Source: Bacillota bacterium
Lineage (GTDB): Bacteria > Bacillota > TC1 > UBA5767
Reading direction: 5' to 3'
Length of the DNA stretch: 44,714 bases
NCBI GenBank assembly: GCA_007121025.1
Contig: SKMO01000106.1
Location: 1 to 44,714 of the forward strand
Every line of letters begins with the position of its first letter. Position 1 is the first letter of the stretch. Of the stretch, positions 1 to 8,006 are shown one piece after another. The position numbers and the translations under genes are program-made. Below the pieces are notes generated by a model. The model was not told the origin of the DNA. It was given only the letters and a program-made list of their open reading frames with translations, and did not search any database.

Positions 1-2197
1 GACGGCTGGTGGGTGTAAAGGGCAGGATCAGCAGAAATTCGGTATTGCTCCGGTCCGGCTGGTCTGGCAGTGCCATCACGTTGTAATACGGATCCACTTC
101 TCCGGTGGTGCCACCGGCCATGGCTTTACGTGCGATGTTCCAGGTGTCCTCCTGATTGTAGAAGACAGAAGGATCTTCCATATGATAGGAAAGGAGCATC
201 CTGGACTGGACCAGGAAATAATCCTCAGGATAGCGAACATGCCGGCGCAGATCATCGGGCATGCTGCTTCCTGGCTGAAAAACCCCCGGGAAGATCGCGC
301 TGTAGGTCGCGATCACGGGATCGCTGTCGTCAAAAATGTAGTAAGTGACCGTGCCATCGTAGGCATCCACCACCACTTTCACGGAATTGCGAATGTAATT
401 GAACTCCCCATAGGGCCGTGCGTAGGGAAACCTGTTCTTGACCGTATACCCGTCCATGATCCAGTTCAGGCGCCCGTCTTCACGAATGACCAGATAGGGG
501 TCAGCGTCAAAGGCAAGAAAAGGTGTCAGGGTTTCTACCCTTTGTTGAATGTTTCGGATCATCAGCAGCCGGGAGGCCGGCTCGATTTCCCGTGTGATGT
601 AAAACCGCAGAGTGTTGTAGTGCAGACTGAGCATCAGGCGGCTCAGTGGCGTAAAAGAAAACCCATCCGCGCCGGTGTACCGGTACTCCATGTTCATGTC
701 TCCGAATGGATAGTCGAACTCCCCGGTTCGGCTGCCTGTGATGACATAGCCGTACTGGTCGTCATTGGTCAGCTCGCCGAAATAGATCCGTGGTTGGGTG
801 ATGTCCAGAGCCGGATGGTCCGTGACAGGGGGCATGTCCCGCAGCAACAGTTCGGCATATCCGGACTGATCGATGGCATTGGCCAGAGTGGCGACGGCAC
901 CAAACCCGTGGGTGTAGCGCATGGTCAGGTTGATAAAAGTGCCCGCCCGTTCAGTCAGGGCGGTTTGGGATATTTCCCGGGCAGACAACAGGATTTCACG
1001 CTGAGCACCATCGATTTCATAACGGTCCACGTCAATGTCATTAAACCGATAGTAATACCGAAGTCCCTGCTGCTGGGAGATCACTTCCTGCAGTGCGGCG
1101 GGATCGTTGAGTCGGATGTTTTCGATGGTCGCCTCATTGCGCAGCATATCAGTGTAGTTCAGAGGAGTGGTCCCGTCGTATTCCCTGGATTGCACCGTGT
1201 GAAGATTGTAGGCTTTCCGGGTCATTTCCATTTCTCTGAGAATGTAGGGGCGCTCACGGTTGAATTCGTTGTTGCTGACCGTATACTGCACAAAGGTCAT
1301 GGTGATTCCCCCAAGAATCGAAAGGCCCAGGTACGCGGCGAGGGGGATCAACAGGAACAGGGTCTTTTGCTTTTTGCGGTACGCCAGACAAAGCACAACA
1401 CCCAGCAGACTGACAATGGCCAGCAGGATGCCCAGGGGGACGGCCACCCGCAGGTCCGTAAAACCGGCGCCGAACACGTAGCCTCTTTGCGAGTACAGAA
1501 TTTCGAACAGGCTGAGTAACTGGTGGGATGCGAGCAGAAGAAAGGTTGCCGCCAGAAGGGACCCGAGCCAATTCCGGATTTTCGGAAACATGAAGATTTT
1601 TTGTCGTTGGCCGGGAACGAACCGGATCAGGCCGGACAACAGGTAAAAGGCCAGACTCAGAATGAGTACCGGAACCAGTGCGCCGGCCAGAGTCCGCAGA
1701 ATCCATTCCAAGAAGGGGATCTGGTAGAGATAAAAGGACACGTCCATGCCGAACACGCCTTCAGTGACGCCAAAAGGCTGACGGTGGATAAATTCGAAAA
1801 CGGTCATCCATCCGCTTCGGGCACCGGCCAATGCGGCAAGCATGGACAGGGGGATCAGAACCAGGTTGGCCGGTTTTCGCAGGAATTCCAGACTGGTTGG
1901 GGCGCCGTCTTTCATGTCCCGGATTTGGTCCAGAGGGCTCTGCCCAAAAAAGTGATCGTCCCGGGCATTTTCATAAACACGAAGAGCATGTTGAAGGCTC
2001 AAACGCCAGAATCCATAGTGCAAAATGGCCAACAGCGAAAAAAGACCGATCCCAGCCAGCAGGGGACGAAGGTACAAGACGGACAGACCGAGCTGAGCAA
2101 ACCAGCTCCAGCGGACAAAGAAAAATGAGACAAACTTGAGCAATGCCATAAGACTGACGGCAAGGATGAGGATAAGCAGGGGCAATGGTTTCTTCAT
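1..2197 (-). CDS. UPF0182 (COG1615) family integral membrane protein, C-terminus cut by window edge
   Basis: The reading frame is open on the minus strand from ATG at 2197 to the left edge (about 732 codons), so the C-terminus is missing. The first ~300 residues contain several hydrophobic helices. The N-terminus MKKPLPLLILILAVSLMALL is a membrane segment, and further segments follow to about residue 310. After them comes a large, mostly soluble domain with UPF0182-like stretches such as LHYNTLRFYITREIEP, RLNWIMDGYTVKNRFPYARP and VDAYDGTVTYYIFDDSDPVI. UPF0182 members are usually around 900 residues and their biochemical role is unknown, so I assign none. AAAGGAG lies 6 bases before the ATG and supports the start. 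The gene is divergent from the methyltransferase/reductase gene. The long plus-strand open frames here are antisense shadows. Confidence 0.88.
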   Translation of the reverse strand, partial: MKKPLPLLILILAVSLMALLKFVSFFFVRWSWFAQLGLSVLYLRPLLAGIGLFSLLAILHYGFWRLSLQHALRVYENARDDHFFGQSPLDQIRDMKDGAPTSLEFLRKPANLVLIPLSMLAALAGARSGWMTVFEFIHRQPFGVTEGVFGMDVSFYLYQIPFLEWILRTLAGALVPVLILSLAFYLLSGLIRFVPGQRQKIFMFPKIRNWLGSLLAATFLLLASHQLLSLFEILYSQRGYVFGAGFTDLRVAVPLGILLAIVSLLGVVLCLAYRKKQKTLFLLIPLAAYLGLSILGGITMTFVQYTVSNNEFNRERPYILREMEMTRKAYNLHTVQSREYDGTTPLNYTDMLRNEATIENIRLNDPAALQEVISQQQGLRYYYRFNDIDVDRYEIDGAQREILLSAREISQTALTERAGTFINLTMRYTHGFGAVATLANAIDQSGYAELLLRDMPPVTDHPALDITQPRIYFGELTNDDQYGYVITGSRTGEFDYPFGDMNMEYRYTGADGFSFTPLSRLMLSLHYNTLRFYITREIEPASRLLMIRNIQQRVETLTPFLAFDADPYLVIREDGRLNWIMDGYTVKNRFPYARPYGEFNYIRNSVKVVVDAYDGTVTYYIFDDSDPVIATYSAIFPGVFQPGSSMPDDLRRHVRYPEDYFLVQSRMLLSYHMEDPSVFYNQEDTWNIARKAMAGGTTGEVDPYYNVMALPDQPDRSNTEFLLILPFTPTSR

Positions 2198-2208
2198 AGG
2201 TGACTCCT

Positions 2209-2236
2209 TTGCTTCGCACAAAATATCTACTATAAT
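2209..2236 (+). promoter_or_regulatory. SigA-type promoter of the methyltransferase/MTHFR gene
   Basis: A perfect -10 box TATAAT (2231-2236) lies 16 bases after a weak -35 TTGCTT (2209-2214). It points at the gene starting at 2296, leaving a leader of about 50 bases. I see no SAM riboswitch (S-box) in the leader, although homologous yitJ genes in Bacillus have one. Confidence 0.55.
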
Positions 2237-2295
2237 AAGAAAGTCGGCAGGTTCATTATAGAACAAGGAAACGGGATTTCCAAAGGGATAAACAG

Positions 2296-4095
2296 ATGAC
2301 TATTCGGGATTACTTAAAAAAGCATGGGGCACTCGTCACGGACGGGGCCATGGGAACGTATTGCAGCCTGATTCGTGAGAAACAAAACGATTTGGTGGAA
2401 TCCGTAACAGCGCAAGACCCAGAAACGGTCCGGCGGATCCACCGGGAGTATCTCCAGGCTGGAGCAAGAATGCTCAACAGCAACACGTTTGCCGCCAATA
2501 CCTACAAGATGGAAATCAGCCGGCAGGAACTGAAAGATCTGTTGAAGCGGGCCTATCGGCTTGCCCGGGAGGAGGCGGCGCCATTTGGGGCGTTTGTGGC
2601 AGCAGACATCGGACCCCTTCCGGAGATGGAGGACACTGAGGAAATCACTCTGGATGAAGTGATGGACGAATACCGGTTTATCATTGACTGCTTTCTGGAA
2701 GAAGGGGCCATGCTGTTCAATTTCGAGACGTTCAGCACAGCGGCCTATGCACCGTTGCTGGCCGGCTACGTTAAGTCACAACGGCCGGATGCATTCGTGA
2801 TCTGCTCGTTTGCGGTCAACAGTTCGGGAACGACCCTGCGGGGGCTGTCAATCCAGCGGATTTTTGATGAACTGTCCCAGGAGGAGACCATTGATGGCAT
2901 CGGCCTGAACTGCGGGACGGGTCCGACCCACCTGTTTGACAATCTGTCCAGGGTTGATTTCGGGTCCAAGATTGTGTCTCTGGTTCCCAATGCCAGTTAT
3001 CCGGAAATCATAGATGGCAGGATCGTTTATTCGCAGAATCCGGATTATTTTGCCGAGTTTCTGGTGAAGGCCAGGGATCTTGGGGTTCAGATTCTGGGGG
3101 GGTGCTGTGGCACCACACCGGATCATATTCGGGCACTCAGCCGGCAACTGGCCGGTCGCCCGCAGACGCCAGTGGAACCGGTGGTCCCGAAGCCCCGCAG
3201 GAAGGCCCCGCGGAGTGTTGGTGTGAACCGGCTGGCTGAAAAAATCCAACAGGGACGCTTTGTCATTGCAGTGGAGCTTCCCCCGCCGGGGACGCCGGAC
3301 GTTCGTGATATTTTGGAGATGGCCCGCATGATGAAGGAAGCAGGGGCAGACGTGGTGACGTTTTCTGATTCGCCACTGGGCCGTGCCAGGACTAATCCCA
3401 TCGCCCTGTCGGCAAAAATTCGTCGGGAAGTGGGGATTGAAACACTGCCGCACATGTGCTGTCGTGACCGGAACATCATCGCCATCAAGTCAGATCTGAT
3501 GGGGGCCTATATGGAACAACTCCACAACGTCCTGCTCGTTACCGGAGATCCGATTCCCGCTGCAGAACGCAATGAAATTACGTCCATTTTCAATTTAAAC
3601 TCATTTAAACTGATTGAGCTCGTGGCAAACATGAATGCAGACCTGTTTCGTGAGAATCCATTTGTCATCGCCGGGGCACTGGACCTGAACGTTCCACAGC
3701 CAGATAAGGCAGTGGCACGGATGGCCCGCAAGCATGCGCTTGGGGCCCGGTACTTCATGACGCAGCCCATTTATGAGCAGCGAGTGGTTGATTACATCAG
3801 GGAACAGCACCTGAACCGGGATCACCCGATTCTGGCGGGCATTATGCCGGTGGTCAATTACCGCAATGCCCGGTTTCTGGACAATGAGATTCCGGGGATC
3901 AACATACCCGGAAGGGTCATGGAGCGGTTCTGGCCGGAAATGAGCCGGGAGGAAGGGGAGCTGACCGGGACCAGGGTGGCCTGGGAAACCATCGAACAGC
4001 TTTTGGATCACGTCTCGGGGATCTATCTGGTGACGCCGTTGAACCGGATCCGGATGGTGGAGAAACTGGTACGAAAAATCAGAAATCTCATTTGA
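2296..4095 (+). CDS. yitJ: Bifunctional homocysteine S-methyltransferase / 5,10-methylenetetrahydrofolate reductase
   Basis: The 599-residue protein is a two-domain fusion like Bacillus YitJ. The N-terminal half (about 1-290) is a homocysteine-binding methyltransferase barrel that starts with DGAMGTYC. It carries the three expected zinc-binding cysteines, C206 in GLNCGTG and C270/C271 in GGCCGTTP. The C-terminal half (about 305-599) is a FAD-dependent MetF-type reductase, with FVIAVELPPPGTPDV at its start and LLVTGDP in the middle. By family, it links folate one-carbon units to methionine synthesis in the cytoplasm. No cobalamin-binding domain is present, so the methyl donor of the first domain cannot be told from sequence. 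It has its own promoter, and decayed transposase sequence begins about 15 bases after its stop. Confidence 0.9.
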   Translation: MTIRDYLKKHGALVTDGAMGTYCSLIREKQNDLVESVTAQDPETVRRIHREYLQAGARMLNSNTFAANTYKMEISRQELKDLLKRAYRLAREEAAPFGAFVAADIGPLPEMEDTEEITLDEVMDEYRFIIDCFLEEGAMLFNFETFSTAAYAPLLAGYVKSQRPDAFVICSFAVNSSGTTLRGLSIQRIFDELSQEETIDGIGLNCGTGPTHLFDNLSRVDFGSKIVSLVPNASYPEIIDGRIVYSQNPDYFAEFLVKARDLGVQILGGCCGTTPDHIRALSRQLAGRPQTPVEPVVPKPRRKAPRSVGVNRLAEKIQQGRFVIAVELPPPGTPDVRDILEMARMMKEAGADVVTFSDSPLGRARTNPIALSAKIRREVGIETLPHMCCRDRNIIAIKSDLMGAYMEQLHNVLLVTGDPIPAAERNEITSIFNLNSFKLIELVANMNADLFRENPFVIAGALDLNVPQPDKAVARMARKHALGARYFMTQPIYEQRVVDYIREQHLNRDHPILAGIMPVVNYRNARFLDNEIPGINIPGRVMERFWPEMSREEGELTGTRVAWETIEQLLDHVSGIYLVTPLNRIRMVEKLVRKIRNLI

Positions 4096-4110
4096 CACTC
4101 CCACAGCTAA

Positions 4111-4735
4111 AGCAATGGCGTTGACCGGATCTGCGGATTACTGCGGCAAAAGGGGCACAAAGCATCATATCCAAAGGTCAAAGCTCTTATGAATAAAATG
4201 GGCCTTGAATCCGTACACAAACGCAGACGGCAGCGTTCTTTGACGGACAGCAGAAATTCCCGCGGTGATGAATACCAGAATCTGATCAAGGGACTTGAAA
4301 TCGCTGAGCCCTTTCAGGTGATCACCAGTGACATCAGCTACCTGCGAACCGGTGAAGGATTCGAATACCTATGTAAAATCAGGGATGTGGTTAGTGGGAT
4401 CGTATTGGCCCACTTCTCTGCAGATCACATGGACGCCGAACTGGTCGTCCGGACACTACAGAGTGCTGCCAAACGATGGAAGCTGTCTAAAGATTGCATA
4501 TTTCACAGCGACCGTGGCAGTCAGTACACCTCAGTCAAAGTAAAAACTTTGCTCAAAGAACTGGGAATCCGTCAAAGTTTTTCAAGAGTAGGCAAACCGG
4601 GGGACAACGCTTGGAGTGAGAGTTTTTTCGCCAACCTGAAAAAAGAGGCTGTTCACTGGCGCCATTTCAAAACCGGTCCCGTTACTCTGCTCCCCTTGCC
4701 AGTGTGGCTTAACTAATTGTCCGAAATACTGTTGA
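4111..4735 (+). pseudogene. Decayed IS3-family transposase (OrfB integrase core)
   Basis: The frame is open from 4111 (just after TAA at 4108-4110) and reads RQKGHKASYPKVKALMNKMG, which is typical of the start of the IS3 OrfB core. There is no start codon and most of the N-terminal helix-turn-helix part is absent. The integrase core is preserved with its D, D and E residues (TSDISYL, FHSDRGSQYTS, AWSESFFANLKKE). After HFKT near 4675 the normal ~50-residue end is missing. The expected IS3 tail SPCQCGLTNCPKYC is found at 4691-4732 in the +1 frame with TGA at 4733-4735. This suggests an internal deletion with a frameshift. No OrfA and no clear terminal inverted repeats are visible, so it is a dead remnant. 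Confidence 0.8.
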
Positions 4736-4831
4736 CGACCCGGATTCCACGGCTAAAGCCGAGCAAGTTTGGTATGGGCTTTCTGGCGCAAGTTCTGAAA
4801 AAACCGGGGACACACTGTCCCCGGCAGATGC
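4736..4831. other. Short non-coding stretch between transposase remnant and cyclophilin gene
   Basis: Apart from the cyclophilin terminator (4798-4824) it holds only a small GGCT-AA-AGCC hairpin near 4750. The right end of the old insertion sequence probably lies here, but I cannot place it. Confidence 0.4.
4798..4824 (-). terminator. Rho-independent terminator of the cyclophilin gene
   Basis: A perfect 9-bp stem CCGGGGACA / TGTCCCCGG (4804-4812 and 4816-4824) with a 3-base loop is followed, read on the minus strand, by six T residues (4803-4798). It lies just after the stop of the minus-strand cyclophilin gene. Confidence 0.85.
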
Positions 4832-5365
4832 TTAGTATTCGTAAGTAACGTCTGGTTTTTCGTAGGCAACACCGAAGGTGTCCACCGTGACCGATTTCAT
4901 GATCTGCGGTTCCAGGGGTTTGTCGTTCCCGTCCCGGGGAACACTGACGATGCGGTCCAATTCATCGAACCCTTCAATGCATTTCCCGAAGGCGGCGTAT
5001 TGACCGTCCAGATGTGGAGAATCAGCGGTCATGATAAAGAACTGACTTCCCGCGGAATCTGGATTCATGGCCCGGGCCATGGACAAAACACCCCGGCTGT
5101 GTTTGAGGGGATTATCGACGCCGTTTGTGGAAAACTCGCCGGCGATGCTGTAACCCGGCCCTCCAAATCCGGTGTGATTGGGGCAGCCTCCCTGAACCAT
5201 GAATCCTGGGATCACCCGGTGGAATCCTGTGCCGTTGTAGAAGCCTTCGTTAATCAGGTAAATGAAGTTGCGCACGGTGTTCGGGGCGACTTCCGGATAA
5301 AGCGCAAAGGTCATGGCTGCGCCGTTCTCCATTTCAATTTTTACAAGTGGGTTGTTTGCAGACAT
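4832..5365 (-). CDS. Cyclophilin-type peptidyl-prolyl cis-trans isomerase
   Basis: The 177-residue protein is a single cyclophilin domain. The catalytic arginine is in GTGFHRVIPGF, and MVQGG, SAGSQFFIMT and LDGQYAAFGK are all present. By family, it speeds prolyl cis-trans isomerisation in protein folding. There is no signal peptide (it starts MSANNPLVKIEMENG), so it is probably cytoplasmic. AGAGGAGG lies 9 bases before the ATG, and an extended -10 box TGGTATAAT is found on the minus strand at 5405-5397. It appears to be monocistronic, with a strong terminator directly downstream, and is divergent from the riboswitch-controlled thiT. Confidence 0.95.
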   Translation of the reverse strand: MSANNPLVKIEMENGAAMTFALYPEVAPNTVRNFIYLINEGFYNGTGFHRVIPGFMVQGGCPNHTGFGGPGYSIAGEFSTNGVDNPLKHSRGVLSMARAMNPDSAGSQFFIMTADSPHLDGQYAAFGKCIEGFDELDRIVSVPRDGNDKPLEPQIMKSVTVDTFGVAYEKPDVTYEY

Positions 5366-5396
5366 TGAATGAATACCTCCTCTGAATAATCAGCTC

Positions 5397-5405
5397 ATTA
5401 TACCA
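5397..5405 (-). promoter_or_regulatory. Extended -10 promoter of the cyclophilin gene
   Basis: On the minus strand TGG-TATAAT forms an extended -10 element with a perfect TATAAT. No good -35 is seen at 17 bases. It lies about 30 bases upstream of the cyclophilin ATG. Confidence 0.5.
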
Positions 5406-5450
5406 GAAACGAGTCATCAAGAGGAAGGACGGAAGATACTGAAGTATGTC

Positions 5451-5479
5451 TTTACAATGAGAGTCATCAACGGTATGAT
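5451..5479 (+). promoter_or_regulatory. SigA-type promoter of the thiT riboswitch transcript
   Basis: TTTACA (5451-5456) and TATGAT (5474-5479) are separated by 17 bases, ending about 10 bases before the riboswitch begins. Spacing and placement fit the transcription start of the TPP riboswitch leader. Confidence 0.65.
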
Positions 5480-5488
5480 ATGTATGGA

Positions 5489-5580
<92 letters not shown>

Positions 5581-5596
5581 GAGGACATTTTTCATG

Positions 5597-5624
5597 CTAC
5601 CTGCAACCCGGCGGTAGTTTTTTT
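5597..5624 (+). terminator. Riboswitch-controlled intrinsic terminator upstream of thiT
   Basis: CTACC (5597-5601) pairs with GGTAG (5613-5617). An inner GC/GC pair extends the stem past one bulged base, and seven T residues (5618-5624) follow. It lies between the TPP riboswitch and the thiT ribosome binding site. Confidence 0.75.
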
Positions 5625-5641
5625 ATTTGGGAGGGGACGAC

Positions 5642-6181
5642 ATGAAATACAAAACACTGATGATTGTTGAAGCAGGGGTCCTGATTGCACTGGCTCAGAT
5701 TCTGAGCTATATCAAGATCTATCAGTCGCCGTATGGGGGATCGGTCACGGCGGCCAGCATGGCTCCGATCCTGATCTTTGCTCTTCGTTGGGGTGTTCGC
5801 AAGGGCGTGATGGCCGGAGCGGTTTACGGAGTTCTCCAGTTTATTCTGGGAACAAAATACAGCTTTCACGTGCTGTCCATTTTGCTGGACTATGTGTTCG
5901 CATTTGGCGTACTGGGTGTGGCCGGGCTGTTCATTCATCGGGGAATCCGGGGGGCGCTCCTGGGAACCGGAATGGGGATTTCGCTGCGGTTCATTTCCCA
6001 CTTTCTGTCGGGTGTGCTGATTTTCGGAATCTACGCTCCAGAGGGAATGAGTCCCGTGGTCTACTCTCTGATTTACCAGACAACGTACCTTCTTCCGGAA
6101 TTGATCATCACACTTATGGTGGTCGGGTTGTTGTTTAAGCCGCTGTGGGCGGTCTTGGAGCCGCCGGAAGGAATGAAATAA
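5642..6181 (+). CDS. thiT: ThiT, substrate-binding membrane component of an ECF thiamine transporter
   Basis: The 179-residue protein is almost entirely hydrophobic with about six membrane segments. It shows ThiT-like features: GGSVTAASMAPILIFALRWG, a GAVYGVLQFILG loop helix, LLDYVFAFG and RFISHFLSGV. By family, ThiT is the S component that binds thiamine and works with a shared EcfA/EcfA'/EcfT energising module, which is not in this window. I chose ATG 5642 because GGGAGGGGA lies directly upstream. An in-frame TTG at 5627 lies before this binding site. The TPP riboswitch in the leader independently supports thiamine uptake. Confidence 0.93.
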   Translation: MKYKTLMIVEAGVLIALAQILSYIKIYQSPYGGSVTAASMAPILIFALRWGVRKGVMAGAVYGVLQFILGTKYSFHVLSILLDYVFAFGVLGVAGLFIHRGIRGALLGTGMGISLRFISHFLSGVLIFGIYAPEGMSPVVYSLIYQTTYLLPELIITLMVVGLLFKPLWAVLEPPEGMK

Positions 6182-6211
6182 TAACAAATAAGAAATACCT
6201 ACACATAGTGG

Positions 6212-6240
6212 TTTTCATTTGATCCGATTTGTGATAGAGT
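6212..6240 (+). promoter_or_regulatory. Possible promoter of the ferritin gene
   Basis: TTTTCA (6212-6217), a 17-base spacer and an extended -10 TGA-TAGAGT (6232-6240) fit a SigA promoter with moderate matches. No Fur- or PerR-like palindrome is obvious nearby. Confidence 0.4.
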
Positions 6241-6271
6241 AGAAGAAGATCAAAGAAAAGGAGTGGATCAT

Positions 6272-6778
6272 ATGATTTCGAAAAAACTGAACGAAGAATT
6301 CAACAAGCAGATTATGTATGAGTACTATTCGGCTCATTTGTATTTGGCCATGGCTGCCTGGGCTCAGGACCACGATTTTCCGGGACTGGCGCATTTTATG
6401 ATCATGCAGGGCGATGAAGAGAGAATCCATGCGATGAAATTTTTTGATTACGTGGTGGAAACGGCCGGGTCAGTGGAGATCCTTGGTCTGGATACCCCGG
6501 AATTTGAGGCGGAAAGCATGCTGGATATTTTTGTGGATGCATACAAGCATGAACAGTTTGTAACCAGCCGGATCCATTTCCTGATGAACCTGGCCCACGA
6601 AGAGAAAGACTATGCGGCCGTCAGCTTTCTTACCTGGTTCGTTGATGAACAGGTCGAAGAAGAAGCCACCTTTGATGCGCTGATCAAGTCGGTTCGCATG
6701 ATCGGGGACAATGGAAACGGATTGTATCAGATAGACAAAGAGCTGGGGTCAAGGGCACCGGCGACTGCCGAAGCATAA
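6272..6778 (+). CDS. ftnA: Bacterial non-haem ferritin
   Basis: The 168-residue protein is a four-helix-bundle ferritin. The diiron ferroxidase residues fall where expected for FtnA: E17 and Y24 in the first helix (YEYYSAHLYLAMAAW), and E50 and H53 in DEERIHAM. Later acidic helices include HEEKDYAAV and DEQVEEEATF. By family, it oxidises Fe(II) and stores iron as a 24-subunit cytoplasmic shell. ATG 6272 is preferred over an in-frame GTG at 6263, because the GTG overlaps the AAAGGAG binding site while the ATG is properly spaced. The gene stands alone, with a strong terminator after it. Confidence 0.94.
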   Translation: MISKKLNEEFNKQIMYEYYSAHLYLAMAAWAQDHDFPGLAHFMIMQGDEERIHAMKFFDYVVETAGSVEILGLDTPEFEAESMLDIFVDAYKHEQFVTSRIHFLMNLAHEEKDYAAVSFLTWFVDEQVEEEATFDALIKSVRMIGDNGNGLYQIDKELGSRAPATAEA

Positions 6779-6794
6779 GAAAATGAATTGTGGA

Positions 6795-6826
6795 ACAGAT
6801 GCTCCTTCGGGGGCGTCTGTTTTTTT
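6795..6826 (+). terminator. Intrinsic terminator after the ferritin gene
   Basis: ACAGATGCTCC pairs with GGGGCGTCTGT across a TTCG loop (6795-6820, one or two non-Watson-Crick pairs) and is followed by a run of seven T residues. Confidence 0.9.
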
Positions 6827-6853
6827 GTGTAAAAATGCGATGTTGGTTGGGTA

Positions 6854-6882
6854 TTGACCGACCGGTCGGTCAGGTGTAGACT
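6854..6882 (+). promoter_or_regulatory. Efflux-operon promoter overlapped by a TetR-type palindromic operator
   Basis: A -35 TTGACC (6854-6859) and -10 TAGACT (6877-6882) are spaced 17 bases apart. An 18-bp perfect palindrome TGACCGACCGGTCGGTCA (6855-6872) covers the end of the -35 and most of the spacer. A repressor bound there would block RNA polymerase. The TetR-family gene at the end of the same operon (12340-12909) is the natural candidate, giving negative autoregulation. This is inferred from position and symmetry. Confidence 0.75.
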
Positions 6883-6919
6883 ATTGACCATGAAGTAAAG
6901 ACGGTGAGGAGAGAAAATC

Positions 6920-8005
6920 ATGAAGAAATGGTGGGTGGTCCTTTGGTTTCTGCTAGCTGCAGCGGTACTTGGAACAGGCTGCGGTCAACAGGAATTGGAG
7001 GAGCAGGAAGACACATTGACACCGGTGACAGTGGAACCGGTGATCATGGGGGATGTTATGATCGCCGACAGTTTGACGGGGACACTGGTGGCCAGTGAAG
7101 AAATCATGGTGGTACCGGAAATGTCCGGCGAAATACTGCAGGTACATGTTTCCGTCGGAGACGAGATCCGGGCCGGGCAGACGTTGGTGACACTGAACAA
7201 GCGTGACCTGGAAATCCAGGCGTCCCAGGCGCAGGCTGCAGTGGCATCTGCCCAAATTCAGTACGCTAATGCCAAAGAGACCTATGAACGGTATCAGCGC
7301 CTCTATGAAGAAGGGGCCATTGCGTTTCAGCAGGTGGACAGTGCCCGTGTCCAGTATGAGAGCATCAGGGACGGGACCCTGCGACAGGCCCGGTCCTCTT
7401 TGGAGCAGATTCAGAACATGATCGGAAATGCCATCGTGACGGCCCCCATGACCGGAGTGATCGGTTCCCTGGATGCCCGGGCAGGACAACTGGCCAGCCC
7501 GGGCGCGCCGCTTGCGACAATCATTGACATCGACACCTTAGACGCCAGGTTCTCTCTGTCCGAGAGCCAGATCAACCAGGTCAGTCTCGGCCAGTCCATT
7601 GGGGTTATAGTCCGTGCGGTCTCTGAGGAACCGTTCGATGGTGTCGTGACCCGCATCAGTCCTCAGGCGGATCCAAGAACCCGAGAGTTTTTTGTGGATC
7701 TGAGCATTGAAAACGGGGACCGCAGACTTCGGGCGGGGATGACAGCTTCGGTCCAATTGTCCCAGCAAGACATTCGGGACGCGCTTGTTGTATCGGAAGA
7801 TGCCATCCGGTACAGTGCTCAGGAAGACTATTTGTATGTCGTCCGGGATGGTGTGGCCCGCCGTGTTACAGTGGAAGTGTTGTTAAGTGACGGTCTGCGT
7901 TCAGCAGTCCGGGGAGATTTGCAGGAAGGGGATCCCGTGATCGTCCTTGGTATGGAAAGAGTGACAGACGGCACTCCGATTCAGATCGTCGGGCAGGAGG
8001 ACTAA
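6920..8005 (+). CDS. RND efflux adaptor (membrane fusion, HlyD/AcrA type), probable lipoprotein
   Basis: The 361-residue protein begins with a signal peptide ending VLGTGCGQ. The cysteine probably carries a lipid, though glycine at -3 makes the lipobox imperfect. It has the adaptor order: a lipoyl half-motif (PEMSGEILQVHVSVGDEIRAG), an alpha-helical hairpin (about 100-165), the second lipoyl half (VTAPMTGVIGSLDARAGQLA), then beta-barrel and membrane-proximal domains. By family, it couples the RND pump to an outer conduit. It is the first gene of a four-gene operon and the pump gene starts 1 base after its stop. Confidence 0.92.
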   Translation: MKKWWVVLWFLLAAAVLGTGCGQQELEEQEDTLTPVTVEPVIMGDVMIADSLTGTLVASEEIMVVPEMSGEILQVHVSVGDEIRAGQTLVTLNKRDLEIQASQAQAAVASAQIQYANAKETYERYQRLYEEGAIAFQQVDSARVQYESIRDGTLRQARSSLEQIQNMIGNAIVTAPMTGVIGSLDARAGQLASPGAPLATIIDIDTLDARFSLSESQINQVSLGQSIGVIVRAVSEEPFDGVVTRISPQADPRTREFFVDLSIENGDRRLRAGMTASVQLSQQDIRDALVVSEDAIRYSAQEDYLYVVRDGVARRVTVEVLLSDGLRSAVRGDLQEGDPVIVLGMERVTDGTPIQIVGQED

Positions 8006-8006
8006 C

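Noticed and set aside
182-2139. Long plus-strand open frames (445, 201 and 102 codons)
   Set aside because: They are antisense to the UPF0182 gene, whose minus-strand translation matches that family; their protein sequences resemble nothing and lack sound start sites.
6263-6271. GTG 6263 as ferritin start
   Set aside because: It overlaps the ribosome binding site, and ferroxidase residue numbering fits the ATG at 6272.
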